From assembly GCA_904063045.1 (NCBI GenBank), contig CAJFCJ010000020.1:1356916-1420915 (forward strand): a stretch of 64,000 nt of DNA, written 5' to 3'. Shown here piece by piece: positions 11,624 through 24,611 of this stretch. The stretch comes from Dimorphilus gyrociliatus (lineage: Eukaryota > Annelida > Polychaeta > Dinophilidae). The first letter of the stretch is position 1; the number at the start of each line of letters is the position of its first letter. A program made the translations under genes and the position numbers. A model generated the notes under the pieces. That model made no database searches and was not told where the DNA came from. It saw only the letters and a list, made by a program, of their open reading frames with translations.

Positions 11624-13752
11624 ATGTTTCGACAGTTATCCACTTCCGGCACGTGCAAACTTGTTAGACAATTTAAAAAGATTCTACCAGTGATAGCCGC
11701 TCAAAATATGAGTGTTTTTATCTCAAAAGTCAATACAATGACGGGAAAGCTTGAGTGGCATTTAGAAAATGAAAATTATGATTATGACCAGGAAATAGCT
11801 AGATCTTCGTATGGAGATATGCTTCACGACACTGAAAGAAATGTTAAATACGGTTTGGCGCTGGAAAAAGCTATAAAAGATTTGCATTCTAAAGGAGTAA
11901 AAGCTAACGTATTGGATATTGGTACTGGTACTGGTCTCCTGTCGATGCTAGGTATATCAACAAAGTTTTGAAAACGTTTCATTAGTATACCAACCGATTT
12001 GTTTCAGCCGCCCGGCATGGTGCTGATAAAGTTACAGCTTGCGAAGCTTTTGAGCCAATGGCTGCCTGTGCCTTAAGGATAATAGCTAAAAATGGGTTTT
12101 CTGATAGAATAAAATTAGTTTCAAAGCGCTCCACTGATTTAACTGTCGGTGAAGAGGGCGATTTGGAAGAAAGAGCAAATATATTGGTGACCGAAGTATT
12201 TGATACAGAGCTGATAGGGGAAGGGGCCGTTGAGACTTTTCGCCATGCACATAAGTACCTTTTACAATCTGATTGCATTGTGATACCGAACAAAGCAAGA
12301 ATGTTCTGTCAAATAGCAGATTCCCAATATATACATACTTGTAAAAATCTAGAACCAATTGATACTCTAAGACCTCCAAAAAATGTTCCTAACTGCCCAG
12401 GTACAATATCACTCCATGATATTCAACTTGAAAACTTAAAAGATCAATTTACACCTTTAAGTGAACCAGTTCAAGTATTCACATTTGACTTTAGTGGAAA
12501 ATCCGACATTGTTGACAATGAAAATAAGTGTAATAAAGTGACTATTAAAAACGATGGCAAAGTAAATGGTATGTTTATGTGGTGGGATACTGAAATGTAT
12601 GATGGAATTTGGTTAAGTTGTGCACCTAGTTGGGCTCGTTCCGATCGACCTCAATGGAGGGATCATTGGATGCAAGCCATATTCTATACACAAAGCACTC
12701 TTAATGTAAAAAAGAACGAAGAAGTTTTTCTCTACTCTTACCATGATCAATTTTCTCTCTGGTTTGATGTGAGAAGAGCAGGTTATCTCAAAATAGAACA
12801 ACCGTTGTGCAATTGTGGCTCTCATATGGGCTATAGCAGACCTCGAATTGGCCAATTAAATGACAAAGACTTAAATAATCAATATTTATCAGCCCTAAAA
12901 AGTCTAATTCAACCAAATACAGCTTGTTTGTCCTTATCAAATGGTTCCCTACTACCTATTATGGCTGCAAACCTTGGGGCAAGAGTGGTAAATATAATCG
13001 AACCTCAAAAAATATATCGTAACTTCTTACAAGAATATGCTAACGAAAACAATATTGAAAACAGACTTGTGTTTTACGAAAGTATCCAAGCTTTTATAGA
13101 AAATTGTACAGACACAATAGATGTTGTTCTCTCTGAACCATATTTTATTGAGGCATACCTCCCGTGGCATAATCTTTATTATTGGTATGCTCTAAGTGAA
13201 TTAAGGGAGAAGCTGGGAAAAAGTCATAAATGCTTAATAAAGTCGGTGAAAATAAAAGCAATAGCTGTCAAGTTTGACGATTTAATGAAACTCCGATGGC
13301 CTGTCTATGAATGTGAAGGGTTTAATTTAGATGCTTTCGGTACTTTAATTGAAGTCAACACAAGGAAAGTTGACAATAAACTGGAGCCCCATTCTGTTTG
13401 GGAATATCCCGCCCTTCCAGTGAGTGATCAATTTGAAGTTATGGAGCTTGACTTTTGCAAAAATATTCAGCAAGACCTCATAGTTGAGAAACATGGTACA
13501 ATTTCTCCAGCTAATCAAGAGATTTCAAACGGTTTTGTTGTTTGGATGGACGTCTGTTTACATAATAAAGATGTTATTTGCAACGGTCTTCTTGATACAG
13601 TTGAAACGGGAAAGTACCTAAAGTGGAATAGGTGGGTAAAACAAGCTGTTTATTTTCTCGACACAACTGTGGCGTCAAATCAAAATTTTGATTGGAAGGC
13701 TAAATTTGATGCATCAAAGGGAACCTTCAGTTTTTTATTAAATAATGAATAA
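11624..13752 (+). CDS. PRMT7: Protein arginine methyltransferase 7
   Basis: Type III arginine methyltransferase (monomethylation of histones, spliceosomal and other proteins). Two exons, 11624-11951 and 12008-13752, giving 690 aa (human 692). Two tandem methyltransferase domains are visible. The N-terminal active one has YDYDQEIARSSYGDMLHD, the SAM loop VLDIGTGTGLLSML and the double-Glu loop TEVFDTELIGEG. The C-terminal degenerate one contains SEPYFIEAYLPWHNLYYW. The usual family N-terminus aligns with the ATG at 11708 (MSVFISKVN). The upstream in-frame ATG at 11624 adds 28 residues rich in Arg, Lys, Ser and hydrophobics that resemble a mitochondrial presequence. Which ATG is used is not decided by sequence. 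An AATAAA lies just after the stop, near 13795. Confidence 0.93.
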
Positions 13753-13890
13753 GGATTTATGTTATATTACTTTTGTTTGTTATCTGCAGGGTATCAATAA
13801 ATAATTGATTTTGCAGATTTTCTAAAAAATATTAAACGCTTATGTTTGCAACCATTGTAATAGTTATTGTATTTATAATATATTAACGCA

Positions 13891-14692
13891 TTACTTGGTA
13901 GATGTTGAAAACAGAGCGAGTAGACCAGCGGTGGAACCAACTGAAAAAATATAATTAACGATTGGCGAGAAACTTCTCAAAACATAGAATGAAACAACAA
14001 CGATAAGAACAAGATAGAGCGCATTGTTGTAGAAAATGGAGAAGGTCGTTGCTTCATAGTCAGCAACTTCATTCTTCTTCCATAAAATACGTTCATCTTT
14101 TTCCTTCTTTGACATTTTCTTGTCATCTCCAATGCTTCTTAAAATTTCTCTAGATACACCATCTTCAATCTTTTGTGCAATCTTGTGTTTAAGAATGAAT
14201 TTCACGTTCTTGTAAGCGTATGCCACCAGACCAGTGCTAATAAGTACCATTACAATGAATAGTGCTGCGGAACTGATTGGATTCATTTGATGTATCCTCC
14301 AAAATAACCCTGTGTTTGAATAACAAAAATTAATTTTACCTGGTCTTTGACCTCTGGTTGGATAACTTAAACGTATACAAATATATAGGCCTGTAAATAT
14401 CAACGTAGCATCTTCTCTTTTAAACTCTGTGTTTCATTACTATTACTATTTATTAATCTATTTGAATGCATTAAATGTTTCAATAAAAATTGAATCTTTC
14501 TTTTGATATGAGAAAATGTTTTAGTAAACAAGTAAATAAAAAGGTTTACTTACAAGTTGGAATAACGGATACGATGAAAGCGTTTCCGTAGAAAAGCGCG
14601 CTAGACTTGGTCGAGACATTTCTGCTAAAGTCTTGCAACAGCAATTCCTCCTCCTTTGTTAGCTTAGCATCGGCTTTTCTAGCGTTTCCCAT
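13891..14692 (-). CDS. SSR3: Translocon-associated protein subunit gamma
   Basis: Subunit of the TRAP complex at the ER Sec61 translocon, helping insertion of secretory and membrane proteins. Two exons, 14554-14692 and 13891-14309, giving 185 aa, exactly the human length. N-terminus [19 protein letters not shown]; conserved cores are [16 protein letters not shown] and the nearly invariant [20 protein letters not shown]. Four hydrophobic segments, short C-terminus FSTSTK. Tail-to-tail with PRMT7 (138 bases between stops) and head-to-head with GAS8. Confidence 0.95.
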
Positions 14693-14989
14693 AATTTTTT
14701 TAGTGTCGATTTGTTACAGACTCCTGCTTCGTGGCACTCTGGCAATGTAGCGTGTATAACCGGAACCGGAAACTATATTTAAAATTCACAGATATTTTTT
14801 TCGTTTAATACATTTTTAAAAATACAGTATAATTAAAGAAAAATTATTTTGCTAATTTTTTATCTAATTACGAAAATTCTGCCGACAAAATTGTAGTATG
14901 GCACGATTCAAGATCTGTACATAGCAACAGTAGTCAACGGATTAGGGTACTTTTCTTTCGATTTCTATTTGAATATATGAATATTTATT

Positions 14990-16508
14990 ATGCCGCGAAC
15001 AACATCTGTACGACAAGGAAGAGGTAGAAATACAACAAGAAGAAACAATCCCGCTGTTTTCGATGGCGTATCAACGGAAGAAATGAGCCACAAACAACTT
15101 GAACAGTTAATCGGAAAACTTAAAGAAGAGGCAAGTAGTATTTTTTGTCAACTTTCTTAAAAGTTGTTAAAATTAATAATCATAACGTTTAAAGGTTGAT
15201 AGGGAGAGAGAAGAGAGAAATTATTTTCAATTGGAAAGAGATAAGGTAAACACATTCTGGGAAATCACAAAGAGGCAATTAGAGGAAAAAAAAGCGGAAT
15301 TGCGTAATAAAGATAGAGAAATGGAAGACGCGGAAGAACAATATCATATAGAAATAAAAGTTTACAAACAAAAAGTAAAGCACTTACTGTATGAGCACCA
15401 AAACAAAATAGCTGAATTGAAGGCCGAAAGTGCAGTTGCACTTAAGATCACTCAAGAAGAACATCGAAAGGAAGAATCCGACTTGAGAAAACTAAAAAGG
15501 AATCTAAGAGTTGAAATGAAAGAAGAAGAATTATCAAGAGAAAATTTAATTAGAAATGCACAATTGAATCATGATGAAGAAATAACAAATCTAAGAAGAA
15601 ACTATGAACAAAATGCTATAGATATAGAGAAGAAATATGAGAAGAAAATGAGACAAATAACAGAAGAATTAGAACTGAGAAGAAAGACAGAAATTCATGA
15701 AATTGAAGAAAGAAAGAATTCTCAGATCAATACGCTTATGAAGAATCACGAAAAGGCCTTCAGCGATATAAAGAATTATTATAATGACATTACTCTAAAT
15801 AATCTGGCCTTGATTAACACGCTAAAAGAACAAGTTGAAGAGATGAAAAAGAAAGAAGAACGGATGGAAAAGCATGTCGCAGAAGTTAACAGTGAAAATA
15901 AGAAATTAGTTGAACCTTTAAGACAAACTCGATTAGATTTAGAAGAACTCAAACATCAGCTATCCAACTATGAGAAAGACAAACTTTCTCTTGCATCTGC
16001 AAAAGCACGATTAAAAGTCTTAAAAGGAGAGCATAAAGAGTTGATCTGGGAGAGGGATATTCTTGAACAACGTTTCGAGAAAGTTCAAAAAGAGAGAGAT
16101 GACATTTATGAAAAATTTATTAAAGGAATTCAAGAAGTTCAACAAAAGAGTAACTTTAAAAACTTCCTGTTGGAGAAGAAATTAACTGCCTTAACTGAAA
16201 CTCTTGAAATGAAACAAGCTCAATTAAACGAAGTCCTTGCAGCCTCAAATCTTGATCCTACTGCCTTAACAAATGTATCAAAGAAGCTAGAAGATGTTCT
16301 TGATTCAAAAAATGTTGCTATTAAGGATCTTCAATTCGAACTTGCCCGAGTTTGCAAAGCTCATAATGACCTTTTGCGAACTTATGAGTCCAAATTATCT
16401 CAATTTGGTATACCAACGGAGGAATTGGGATTTAAACCTTTAGAAAGTGAAATTAATAAACAACAAATAGGTCTTGGAGCTGCCGGATTAGTGTCTGCCT
16501 CTACTTAA
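14990..16508 (+). CDS. GAS8: Dynein regulatory complex subunit 4 (GAS8)
   Basis: Axonemal coiled-coil protein of the nexin-dynein regulatory complex, needed for motile cilia. Two exons, 14990-15130 and 15195-16508, giving 484 aa (human 478). Strong matches across the whole length include [69 protein letters not shown] and [15 protein letters not shown]. The single intron needs a GC donor (GAG|GCAAGT at 15131) to keep the conserved [14 protein letters not shown] block in frame. No GT donor in the right phase is available. Confidence 0.95.
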
Positions 16509-17044
16509 AATATACTTTCTATGATTGCCATACACTTTATTTTATATGATGCAAAAGCAGACAGTCAATGATTATCATTCTTTTTCTGCCAAAATGCAAA
16601 TCTACGCCATAAAATTGTGATTCAAGACTTGATTCTTTTATTTTATACGATCTTTGATGATTACCCTTTTTAGGGAACAATACATACCGTTTACACAATA
16701 TCAATGCTTTATCATAGAATGTTGTAAAAATCCTAGAATTGGTTTATTATACGAAACATTTATAATATTTGTTCAATTTCTATGTTTTATAGTTTTAAAA
16801 ACAAAAAACCATTCTCCCTCTAGTCATTTGCCAATTCAGTAGTCATTAGAGATCCAAAAAAGTAATGCTGAATAACTGGAAATTTAGCTAATACCTGTGT
16901 AAATGATAATTAAAAATTAGTAATAATTTTTATTTAGATAACTAAATAAAACAATAATAATAAAAAGCCCATTTAAAACAAATATAATAAAACTTAAGTA
17001 TTATATTAGGAAGGTCAATCTCTCCATAATCTACGCTGGATTTT
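16509..17044. other. Intergenic between GAS8 and PTPA tails
   Basis: AT-rich 3' flanks of two convergent genes. I see no supported gene. Confidence 0.5.
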
Positions 17045-18678
17045 TTATAGACACTTAGTGAAAAGTTTAACGCGGTCATGCTCTCTTTAATTGTTGTTTT
17101 ATTTGTTTATGACAGATTATTACCTCAGCTTTATACATCTTAAAAAGTCCATTATTAACCTTAGACCATAATTGAACTCCGCTTATATTCCATAATTGAT
17201 TAGAATGCTCGGCAAATGGGCCAGTTTTAACCTAGATAAGTGAATTAATAGCAACAGTAGCTTATTTTAAATTGAACCTACTCACAGAATTAATATATTG
17301 AATACATCTTAAAAACATATAGTCTTTCGAAAACGTATTTACAATATCTGCATCGGCAATTGACTTAGGTGAAAGTCTATGATTATCTAAAATGAAATAA
17401 AATTAAATTAACTAAATAAATCGTTGTATTATGAAAAAAAAATATTTACCAATAAATTGAGCGGATCCCCAAATAAACGGTATAAATTGATAATCATCTA
17501 AACTCCAAACTCCATGACTTCCAGCTGGTTCCATTTTATATACTTGCTGTAATTTTCGCATCAATTCCAGATATCTTGTTTTTTTTAAAAAATAATATTT
17601 AAAGATAATAATTCATTTAGTTATAATATTATAAAATATACTTTTCGAAAACGGCAAACGAACAGGCAACATAGTCTTTCTCATTGAGAAGCCCAATTTT
17701 GAAAAGGCAGCATAAAAAGGTAACAAAAGCCATTTCATGACCTAAAGATGTAAGTTTATGTTAGTTGAAAGGTTTCTCCTGGATACAATTATTTTAGTTT
17801 ACCTGTCCCGTAATCTATTCGAATATCATTACCAAAAGATTCTATAAAATACAGGCTAATTTCTTCAATAGCGGGTTCAAACTTAGCGTCTAGACGCTCT
17901 CTTAGCAAGCTCTCCGTTTGCTAAAGTAGTTTTGATTATAAAGTATTAAAAATATATTAATTCTAATAAATTCGTTACCTGTTTTAATCGATCAAACCAA
18001 ATTCTGAAAGCCTTATTTCCGAACCTCTGAGGTTGTTCAATTGGCGGGACTTCATCTATCCAAACACTTAGGGTATCCAGTAGAGTGAGAAGTTTTTCTA
18101 TATTCTAAAACATTCAATTGATAAAAAGTATTTTTCTATGAATATTTATCTGTGTTTTTCCTTAATTTACCTCAGATTTGTAATATTCTTCTGACATTTT
18201 CTTATTTTTAACAGCTTCGTTGATAACCCTTATAAATCCCAAAAGATCTCTATACGCCTAGAAAAATTAATATTATTAAACATTCCGCTAATAGGACAAA
18301 AATTTAACCTTATGAAATCTAAATTAATTCAGTATTTACGAAGTTCGATCTATGCCGAATCATAAATTTTCTATTCAAATATCATAAACTTACAACTGAC
18401 TTTTCCCAAACATGTTTTATATCATCGATCGAAGTAATTTGTTTAGTAGGTTTCTTAAAATTATGATTTTGGAGATCAACAGGCTCGAGCTTGGCCGTTG
18501 GAAGAGCTGGAAAAATACTTTTATAAATAATGTTCAGTGAGAACCGCGCGAAAAGAATATAGATTAGATATTTTAAACAAGAGTACACTGAATTAACGAA
18601 AATAACACATATATTATATTATTACTAACACTCCTCCCTAGTGGGCGGCCCTCTTCTTTGTGGAAGATTTATCTGCAT
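17045..18678 (-). CDS. PTPA: PP2A phosphatase activator (PTPA)
   Basis: Peptidyl-prolyl isomerase-like activator that loads metal and activates the PP2A catalytic subunit. Ten small exons on the minus strand: 18630-18678, 18394-18506, 18171-18257, 17979-18104, 17803-17920, 17642-17741, 17450-17574, 17286-17386, 17124-17231, 17045-17080. They sum to 320 aa (human 323-358). Hallmarks are [33 protein letters not shown] (assembled over an exon junction), [30 protein letters not shown] and [18 protein letters not shown]. Those regions form the ATP/substrate site in the family. Only one exon of this gene stands out as an ORF; the rest are below 43 codons. The short last exon ([11 protein letters not shown]) is the least certain. 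Divergent from AHSA1, 350 bases away. Confidence 0.9.
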
Positions 18679-19028
18679 TTGAATTGATGTAATAAGAAGG
18701 CAACAAATTATACAACTCCGAACGGGTACCGCTAAAAGTTTGAAAGTAGAAAGTTGAATTTAAAAAATAAAGCTTAAAATAAAATTTTAATAGTAGGTAA
18801 GTTAGAATAAATATTAAGTAGTTGCTACAAATTTTTAAATCTTGTTAAGGCTATTCAATATCTAATTTAGACTATTTCTATGATAACTCCTAACTTCTTT
18901 TAGATATATCAGTTTCTAGTAAGTTTCCGGTTCCGATTTCTAGAAATTTCACGATACTCCTAGTGTGAAGCGCATACTTTCTTTAGTATACGTTAACGAC
19001 GTTTGTCTAAATTGTTTTGCTCCTAGCT
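18679..19028. promoter_or_regulatory. Shared PTPA/AHSA1 upstream region
   Basis: A 350-base gap between two divergent start codons. It must hold both promoters. I cannot point to specific factor sites. Confidence 0.45.
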
Positions 19029-20108
19029 ATGGCCAAGTGGGGAGAAGGTGATCCACGATGGATTGTAGAAGAAAGAGCTGATGCTAAAAATGTAAATAAT
19101 TGGCACTGGACAGAGAAGAACGCTACATCTTGGTCTCAAACTAAGATTAAGGAACTCCTAGAAAATCTGGAGATTCAAGAAGGGCCATTTAAATGTGTTG
19201 TTACCGAAATCAAATCTGTTGAGGGCGAAGCTGTTGTTAATAATCGAAAGGCTAGGTTAATCTTCTTCTACGAATGGGTTATTAAGTGCTCGTGGAAGGG
19301 CTCACGAGGCGATGGGGATTTAGTTAAAGGAAAATTTGATGTTCTCAACCTTTCGGATGAATATACAGACATAAATGATATTGACATAAATGTTAGTATC
19401 GACGACGAGAAAATTAAAGATGCTTGGGATGTTAAAGAATTTATGAGACATTCCGGAACTGTGAAAGTTAGAGAACAATTAGCAAAATACCTTCAACAGT
19501 TGAAAGAACAGTACAGTGAAGGTTTGATTTTACCCACAAAAAATTCATCAACTAATACAAGCGCAAAAAAGACAACTAACGAGTACAAAAATGAAATTAA
19601 CAAACCCATCGTGAGTTCAGATTCTGATGTTGGCATTAAGATTCCCTGTCAGAGAGTATCGTCTACCGAATTTTTCAAATGCGAAGCTTGTGAGCTATAT
19701 AGTGTTTTAACTGATCAGGGTAAAAGCTCCATGTTCACCAGATCTAAGGCTATTTTAGAGGCTGAAAAAGGAGGAAAGTTTGCACTATTTGACGGTAATG
19801 TCCAAGGAGAGTTTACAGATTTGGTGAGTCACTACCAATTGAAACAAAATTATTCTTATTGAATTGAGTTCTTTTGATAGGTCTTAAACGAGAAAATAGT
19901 GATGAAGTGGCGTTTCCAGTCTTGGCCAGACGCTCACTATTCGACAGTTTCTATCTACTTAAAACAAAAGGATGATGGAACCGAACTACAATTGACTCAA
20001 ACTGGTGTACCAAAGGAAGACTATGAGAGAACAGTTGATGGATGGAAAAATTATTATTGGCGTCCAATAATGCAAGCCTTCGGATTTGGAGCAGGAATAT
20101 ATGGCTGA
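19029..20108 (+). CDS. AHSA1: Activator of HSP90 ATPase (AHA1)
   Basis: Cytosolic HSP90 co-chaperone that stimulates the chaperone's ATPase. Two exons, 19029-19823 and 19881-20108, giving 340 aa (human 338). The N-terminus MAKWGEGDPRWIVEERADA is identical or nearly so to vertebrate AHA1. The conserved N-terminal domain block is NNRKARLIFFYEW. The C-terminal Bet v1-like domain has GNVQGEFTDL (split by the intron) and VMKWRFQSWPDAHYSTVSI. An AATAAA is at 20137. The ATG at 19029 matches the family start exactly. Confidence 0.96.
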
Positions 20109-20315
20109 AACAGTTAATACGTAGGAAATTTTTCAGAATAAATTCATTCAGCTTTTTTTGTCATGTTTTCATGTTTATTGTCATAGAGAATTTGTATTTT
20201 CGTTAATTTTTTTCATTTTTAAATGAATAAACTAAACCATTTTTGTTTATTTACAGTCTTAATTAACAAGTTATTTTTGCTTCAACTTTAGTCATCAAAA
20301 TCTTAAACCTATCCT

Positions 20316-22471
20316 TTAGATATATGTCACATCGTTTTCCTTGGAATTGTCAGCACCATTAATGTTATCATAAATGTTATTATTAGGTTCAAATGCTGGG
20401 TTTTCAATCCCCGAAGTACTGTCTACTACTGCAGGTGTATCTGCCTCTGTAGGTACATCAACCTCTGCAGTATTCTTCTTACAGGAAAACAGTGCTCTAA
20501 ACCTTTTGAAAATATTATAATATTAGTATAAAAAGTTAAATTGCATTTCACATGATTTCAATACTTTCTTGAAGCCTCTTTGGCGTTTTCTTTTTCCTCC
20601 TTACTCAAAGTTAAAGTCCATGCATTTATTTCTTCTATGGTATTTGGCAATGGTCTACCCAAGGTTTCCGGTTCTAGTAGAGATAAAAATGCAGCAATGA
20701 ACGAAACACCCGCAAAAACAAGTCCAGGGACTATTGGATATTTTCTATATCTGTTAAAAGATATACAGAAAATTACGATAATTGTAAATAGTAATAACAG
20801 ATTCATTTACAAATAGACAGAATATGGAGCCATAATGCTGCCCATGAAACCACATCCAACTGTAATACCAGTTCCTGTTCCTCTTAAACTTGTTGGATAG
20901 ATTTCCAAAGAGTAAATAAGTTCAATGGTGAAGGCACCAGAGATACCAAATTTGGCGATTAAAGCCATACTTGTCATTAAATCTTCATTCAATTCTCCAT
21001 TAACTAAAAATAATTATATTTAATCAAAATTTTGCTCGTATTTTCATGATTTATTATAAGAAAGGACCTTACTTTTAACTGTTGTGAAAACTGATGATAA
21101 AATCAAGAATACCGCGGCAAAAAGATTAAAAAAGACCAAAGGATATCTTCTTCCAATAAGTGTCATGGCAATTATTGCTACAACTGTACCTGGTATCTCC
21201 AATAGTGAAACAATAAAAAAATTCATATATTTATCTCCTGACAGTGATGTTGTCATTAAAGATAATCCATAGTAGGCAATGTTAGATGCGAATCTATATA
21301 TATATATTCATGTATATTTTTTATTATTGCAATAATGAAAAGAAAGACTTACACAAGAAAAATCATGATCAGTACATATCTTCTAGGTCGGGGGTTAGTG
21401 AACATTTGCTTAAATTTAACGGACTCTGAAAGAGTTAGAACTTCTTTTTCATCATCCAAAAGCTCCTCTTTAAATACCTTTTTATTCCATCTGGCTCCTT
21501 TCCTCAGAATATCTTTAACTTCATCTAATCGATTGTTAACAATTAAAAATCTCATCGACTCTGGGCAGAGTGGAAATGTTAATAAGCTTAGGAAACCGAT
21601 ACAGCTTATTAAAAATTGTAGATCTCGCCAATGCCTAAATAGATGTGCCCATAAGGATAGGGTACAAGTTCCAATAGTAAAAAAAAGATAGCTTCCCGGA
21701 GCCATGATATTTCTGAATTCGGACGGAAATAGTTCAGTAGAAATTACAAGACCAGACATATAAAGACCAGCAGCCGCTGCTCCAGTAAGAAATTGCATTA
21801 CGCAAAATACATAATAATTTGGAGCGAATGACATAGATAAACCGAATAAGTTCATGATTAGAGCGCAAAAATAGAAGATCCTTTTTCTACCAAAAGTATC
21901 TTGTAACGGCGTAAATATGAGAAAACCAGAAACGACGCCAACATTGAATACTGTCTGAGAAGTTTCCACCCAAGTGTCCTTATCACAAACCAAATCCCAC
22001 TGAAAATAAGATTATATCATTATGTTATCATTTTTATTAATTTATTTCCAAAACGAACGGCCATGGCGATGGTTCCTCCATTTTCATCGAAACCGTCATC
22101 CACATATTTCCATTTCGAACAATCGGTCAAGGCTGATTTATTATTTCCCGCTTCTGAAAACCTTTTGCATTGGGCATATGTAAGCGTTCCAAAATCATCG
22201 AGCTCTTTGGGACTCCACTGGTCTTGGGTAAAGCCTTCATCCGCCTTACAAAAATGCGGATTTATATAACCTATAAAAACAATTGCAAAAAGTTGCCACA
22301 TTGCTGGTGGCCCAAAAGATAGCCCAACAAGCACTATAGCAGAAAAAGGGAAAAAGATAAAGAAGATATCAATCGGATCTTTAATAATAAGAAAAAAATG
22401 TAATTACTGTAGACTATAACTTGCCATCTTCCAAAAGAAGAAATAGATTTGAGTGCTTCATCCAAACCCAT
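20316..22471 (-). CDS. SLC22 organic ion transporter
   Basis: Plasma-membrane organic cation/anion/zwitterion transporter of the major facilitator superfamily. Seven exons on the minus strand: 22408-22471, 22059-22333, 21353-21999, 21073-21293, 20811-21003, 20565-20750, 20316-20502, giving 590 aa. Family signs: start MGLDEALKSISSFGRWQ; a large first extracellular loop with several cysteines; WDLVCDKDTW, FGRKRIF and CPESMRFLIVNNR after TM6; SLRGTGTGI; and PETLGRPLPNTIEE after TM12. The exon 2 donor (GTTCGT) is weak but restores the usual loop-TM2 junction. Tail-to-tail with AHSA1 (207 bases). Substrate cannot be told from sequence alone. Confidence 0.88.
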
Positions 22472-23003
22472 TTTTCTTCCGATTTCTACAGTGATCCTAC
22501 CGATATATGCCTTTTGAACGATGGAAGAAATGTGAATGAGGCAGAAGACTAACGATCTGCCATTTAAATCAAGTTTAAATAAATCACTTAAAATTTTATG
22601 GTGTAGTAAAATATAAATTTGATAAGAAAAATAATTAAATTGTGACCTACTTAATGAACCGAAAATTGTATAAATAAAATTTTGAATTACTTAAAAAAGT
22701 AATATCTATTGAATTATTTTTATTGCGTTGATCTATTTAAAGAATGTTATTTTACATTAAATTGCTTTTACTATATATATATATATATACTGTATATATT
22801 CCATATAAATGATAAGCGATTATTTATATATAGATATATATTTATTCCAATATGCAAATACATTCATTGCATAGTTTTAAATACTTCAATATTATATATA
22901 CTGTATATTATGTGAAAATGATTTGGATAGTAAAAGTAACCTACATATTGAGAGGAGTACTTGACACAAAATATCTATTTAAAACTTTCAATTATTCGAA
23001 GGA
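22472..23003. repeat. Intergenic with AT microsatellite
   Basis: Between two minus-strand genes. Contains an (AT)n run at 22771-22789 and two TATACTGTATA copies (22786 and 22897). Short ORFs here are AT-driven and not supported. Confidence 0.6.
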
Positions 23004-24335
23004 TTATTGCTCTCCTAATATTATCTGTACGGCTAATTCCAAATTGCCTTGTGTAGCTTCAAGGGTATGTCTAGCTAAATCTTCATCTGGTGTTATACCC
23101 ATATCAAGTATTTGACGCACTTGAGCTTCTCTCAGAGGATCTCTATTTGGGGCTTGAAGTGGATTTTGATTCTGTTGAGCTGGTGTTGATGACAATACGC
23201 CACTTAGAACCTGTTGCATTGCATCTTGGAAGAAAGTATGCGAAATTGCGGATGTTGATGTTGAGGCCTGGCTGTTTTGAGCGGAGCTATCGCTGGATTG
23301 TAAAGCTGCTTCTAATAATGCCCTTGAAACGTGATCGGCGTTAAATGGATTTCTAGCAGCAGCTTCTGCGTCCTCATCCTCTGATTCTTCAGATAATGCA
23401 TCAATAGAGTAATTTGTCGGACGTTTTGCATTAGTAGCAGTTGATGTGTTTGTCTTATCTTGAGATTCTATCAAGAGAAGAACATCAGCCAAAATGGGAT
23501 GCTTTTCCAAAACTCTGAATTTAAAAATTGACTCAATGTTATATATTTTTCTTCTATATTTATTGCTTTAGTTTACCTTTTGCAAAGTTCCGGTTCTCTT
23601 AGCATCTTTAGCATATTCGAATTTCTCAGATAATCTATAACGAACGAAAATAGTAAGATATGCTTTAATGATATTCTTTATTGCACGATAATCAACCTAA
23701 TGCAATTGGATCGTCTTGAATTTTAGGATATTTTGAATAAATTAAATTCCAAGTAGAACTTTTTGCTAATGAACTTGTTATCTAAAATAAATAGAATAGA
23801 ACATTTATACTAATACGAAAATTAGAGTATTGAAGTGTTTTTTCTTACTGAATTAAGCCTTCTGGAAGATTGAATAGCTCGTGGAAACACTTTTGTGCAG
23901 TTTGACACTGAATTGTTACCACTTGAAGTTTGATCATCTGAAAAATAAAGAGTTAAGAATATTTAATTATTGACACAGTCAACAAAATTTATTCTTTTGT
24001 TTGTTCCTTACCATTAGTAGAAGGTGGTGATAAAAAATAAATTGTCGACCCATTCACTACTCCGTATTCATTCAAACTTTTATCCTTATTATTCAATAGT
24101 CTACCCGAAAACATCACTAATTCTGCTGTAATAGGGGACAGATAGATATCGTGATGATGCAGAAATTTAGAGTTAAATTAAAATTACCTGAAATACCATT
24201 TCGAGTCTTATTTTTTTCTTGAAAATCGTTTAGAAATTTCCCAAGAGAATCATTGAGATTAACATCGTCTAATTTAAGTAGGGGACAAAGTCCTTCTTCT
24301 GTATTTTTAAATCTTACATTTACTATAGCAGACAT
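23004..24335 (-). CDS. UBL7: UBL7-like ubiquitin-like/UBA protein
   Basis: Shuttle-type protein with an N-terminal ubiquitin-like domain and a C-terminal UBA domain. Six exons: 24188-24335, 24012-24125, 23849-23937, 23697-23781, 23577-23634, 23004-23514, giving 334 aa (human UBL7 380). The UBL half reads ELVMFSGRLLNNKDKSLNEY then GVVNGSTIYFL. The middle holds IQDDPIALDYLRNSNMLKML and EKHPILADVLLLIES, which align with the STI1-like part of UBL7. Next is an acidic stretch (SEESEDEDAEAAA) and then the UBA (VRQILDMGITPDEDLARHTL, then EATQGNLELAVQIILG). The short exon at 23849-23937 is poorly conserved but is the only phase-compatible solution. Divergent from the calaxin-like gene, 276 bases away. 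Confidence 0.82.
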
Positions 24336-24611
24336 GTTTACGTGTAGTATAGAGAAAATAAAGTAGATGGCGTTGCAACCAATCGATTGCTGATTGGTTA
24401 GTTGCTTGGAGTATTAAAGCTTGAAAGCACAGTACATTTAGAGAAATATGCACAAACAATGTTCTCACTACATTAATAACGTATCAATTATTTGATAGGT
24501 ACTAAACCTGTTTAGACTAAGGTGCTGTTCTTTCAGCCATTAAACAGGTAGTCTTACAGCTGAACACTGTGACATCATCTTTATTAAAATTTTTAAATAA
24601 AAAAATAACAA

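Noticed and set aside
12086-12855. Minus-strand open frames inside PRMT7
   Set aside because: Antisense shadows of a strongly conserved coding exon.
16654-16842. Plus-strand open frame after GAS8
   Set aside because: Lies in the AT-rich 3' flank, no conserved protein features.
22709-22915. Tyr/Ile-rich open frame near the AT repeat
   Set aside because: Product of the microsatellite and surrounding AT-rich DNA.
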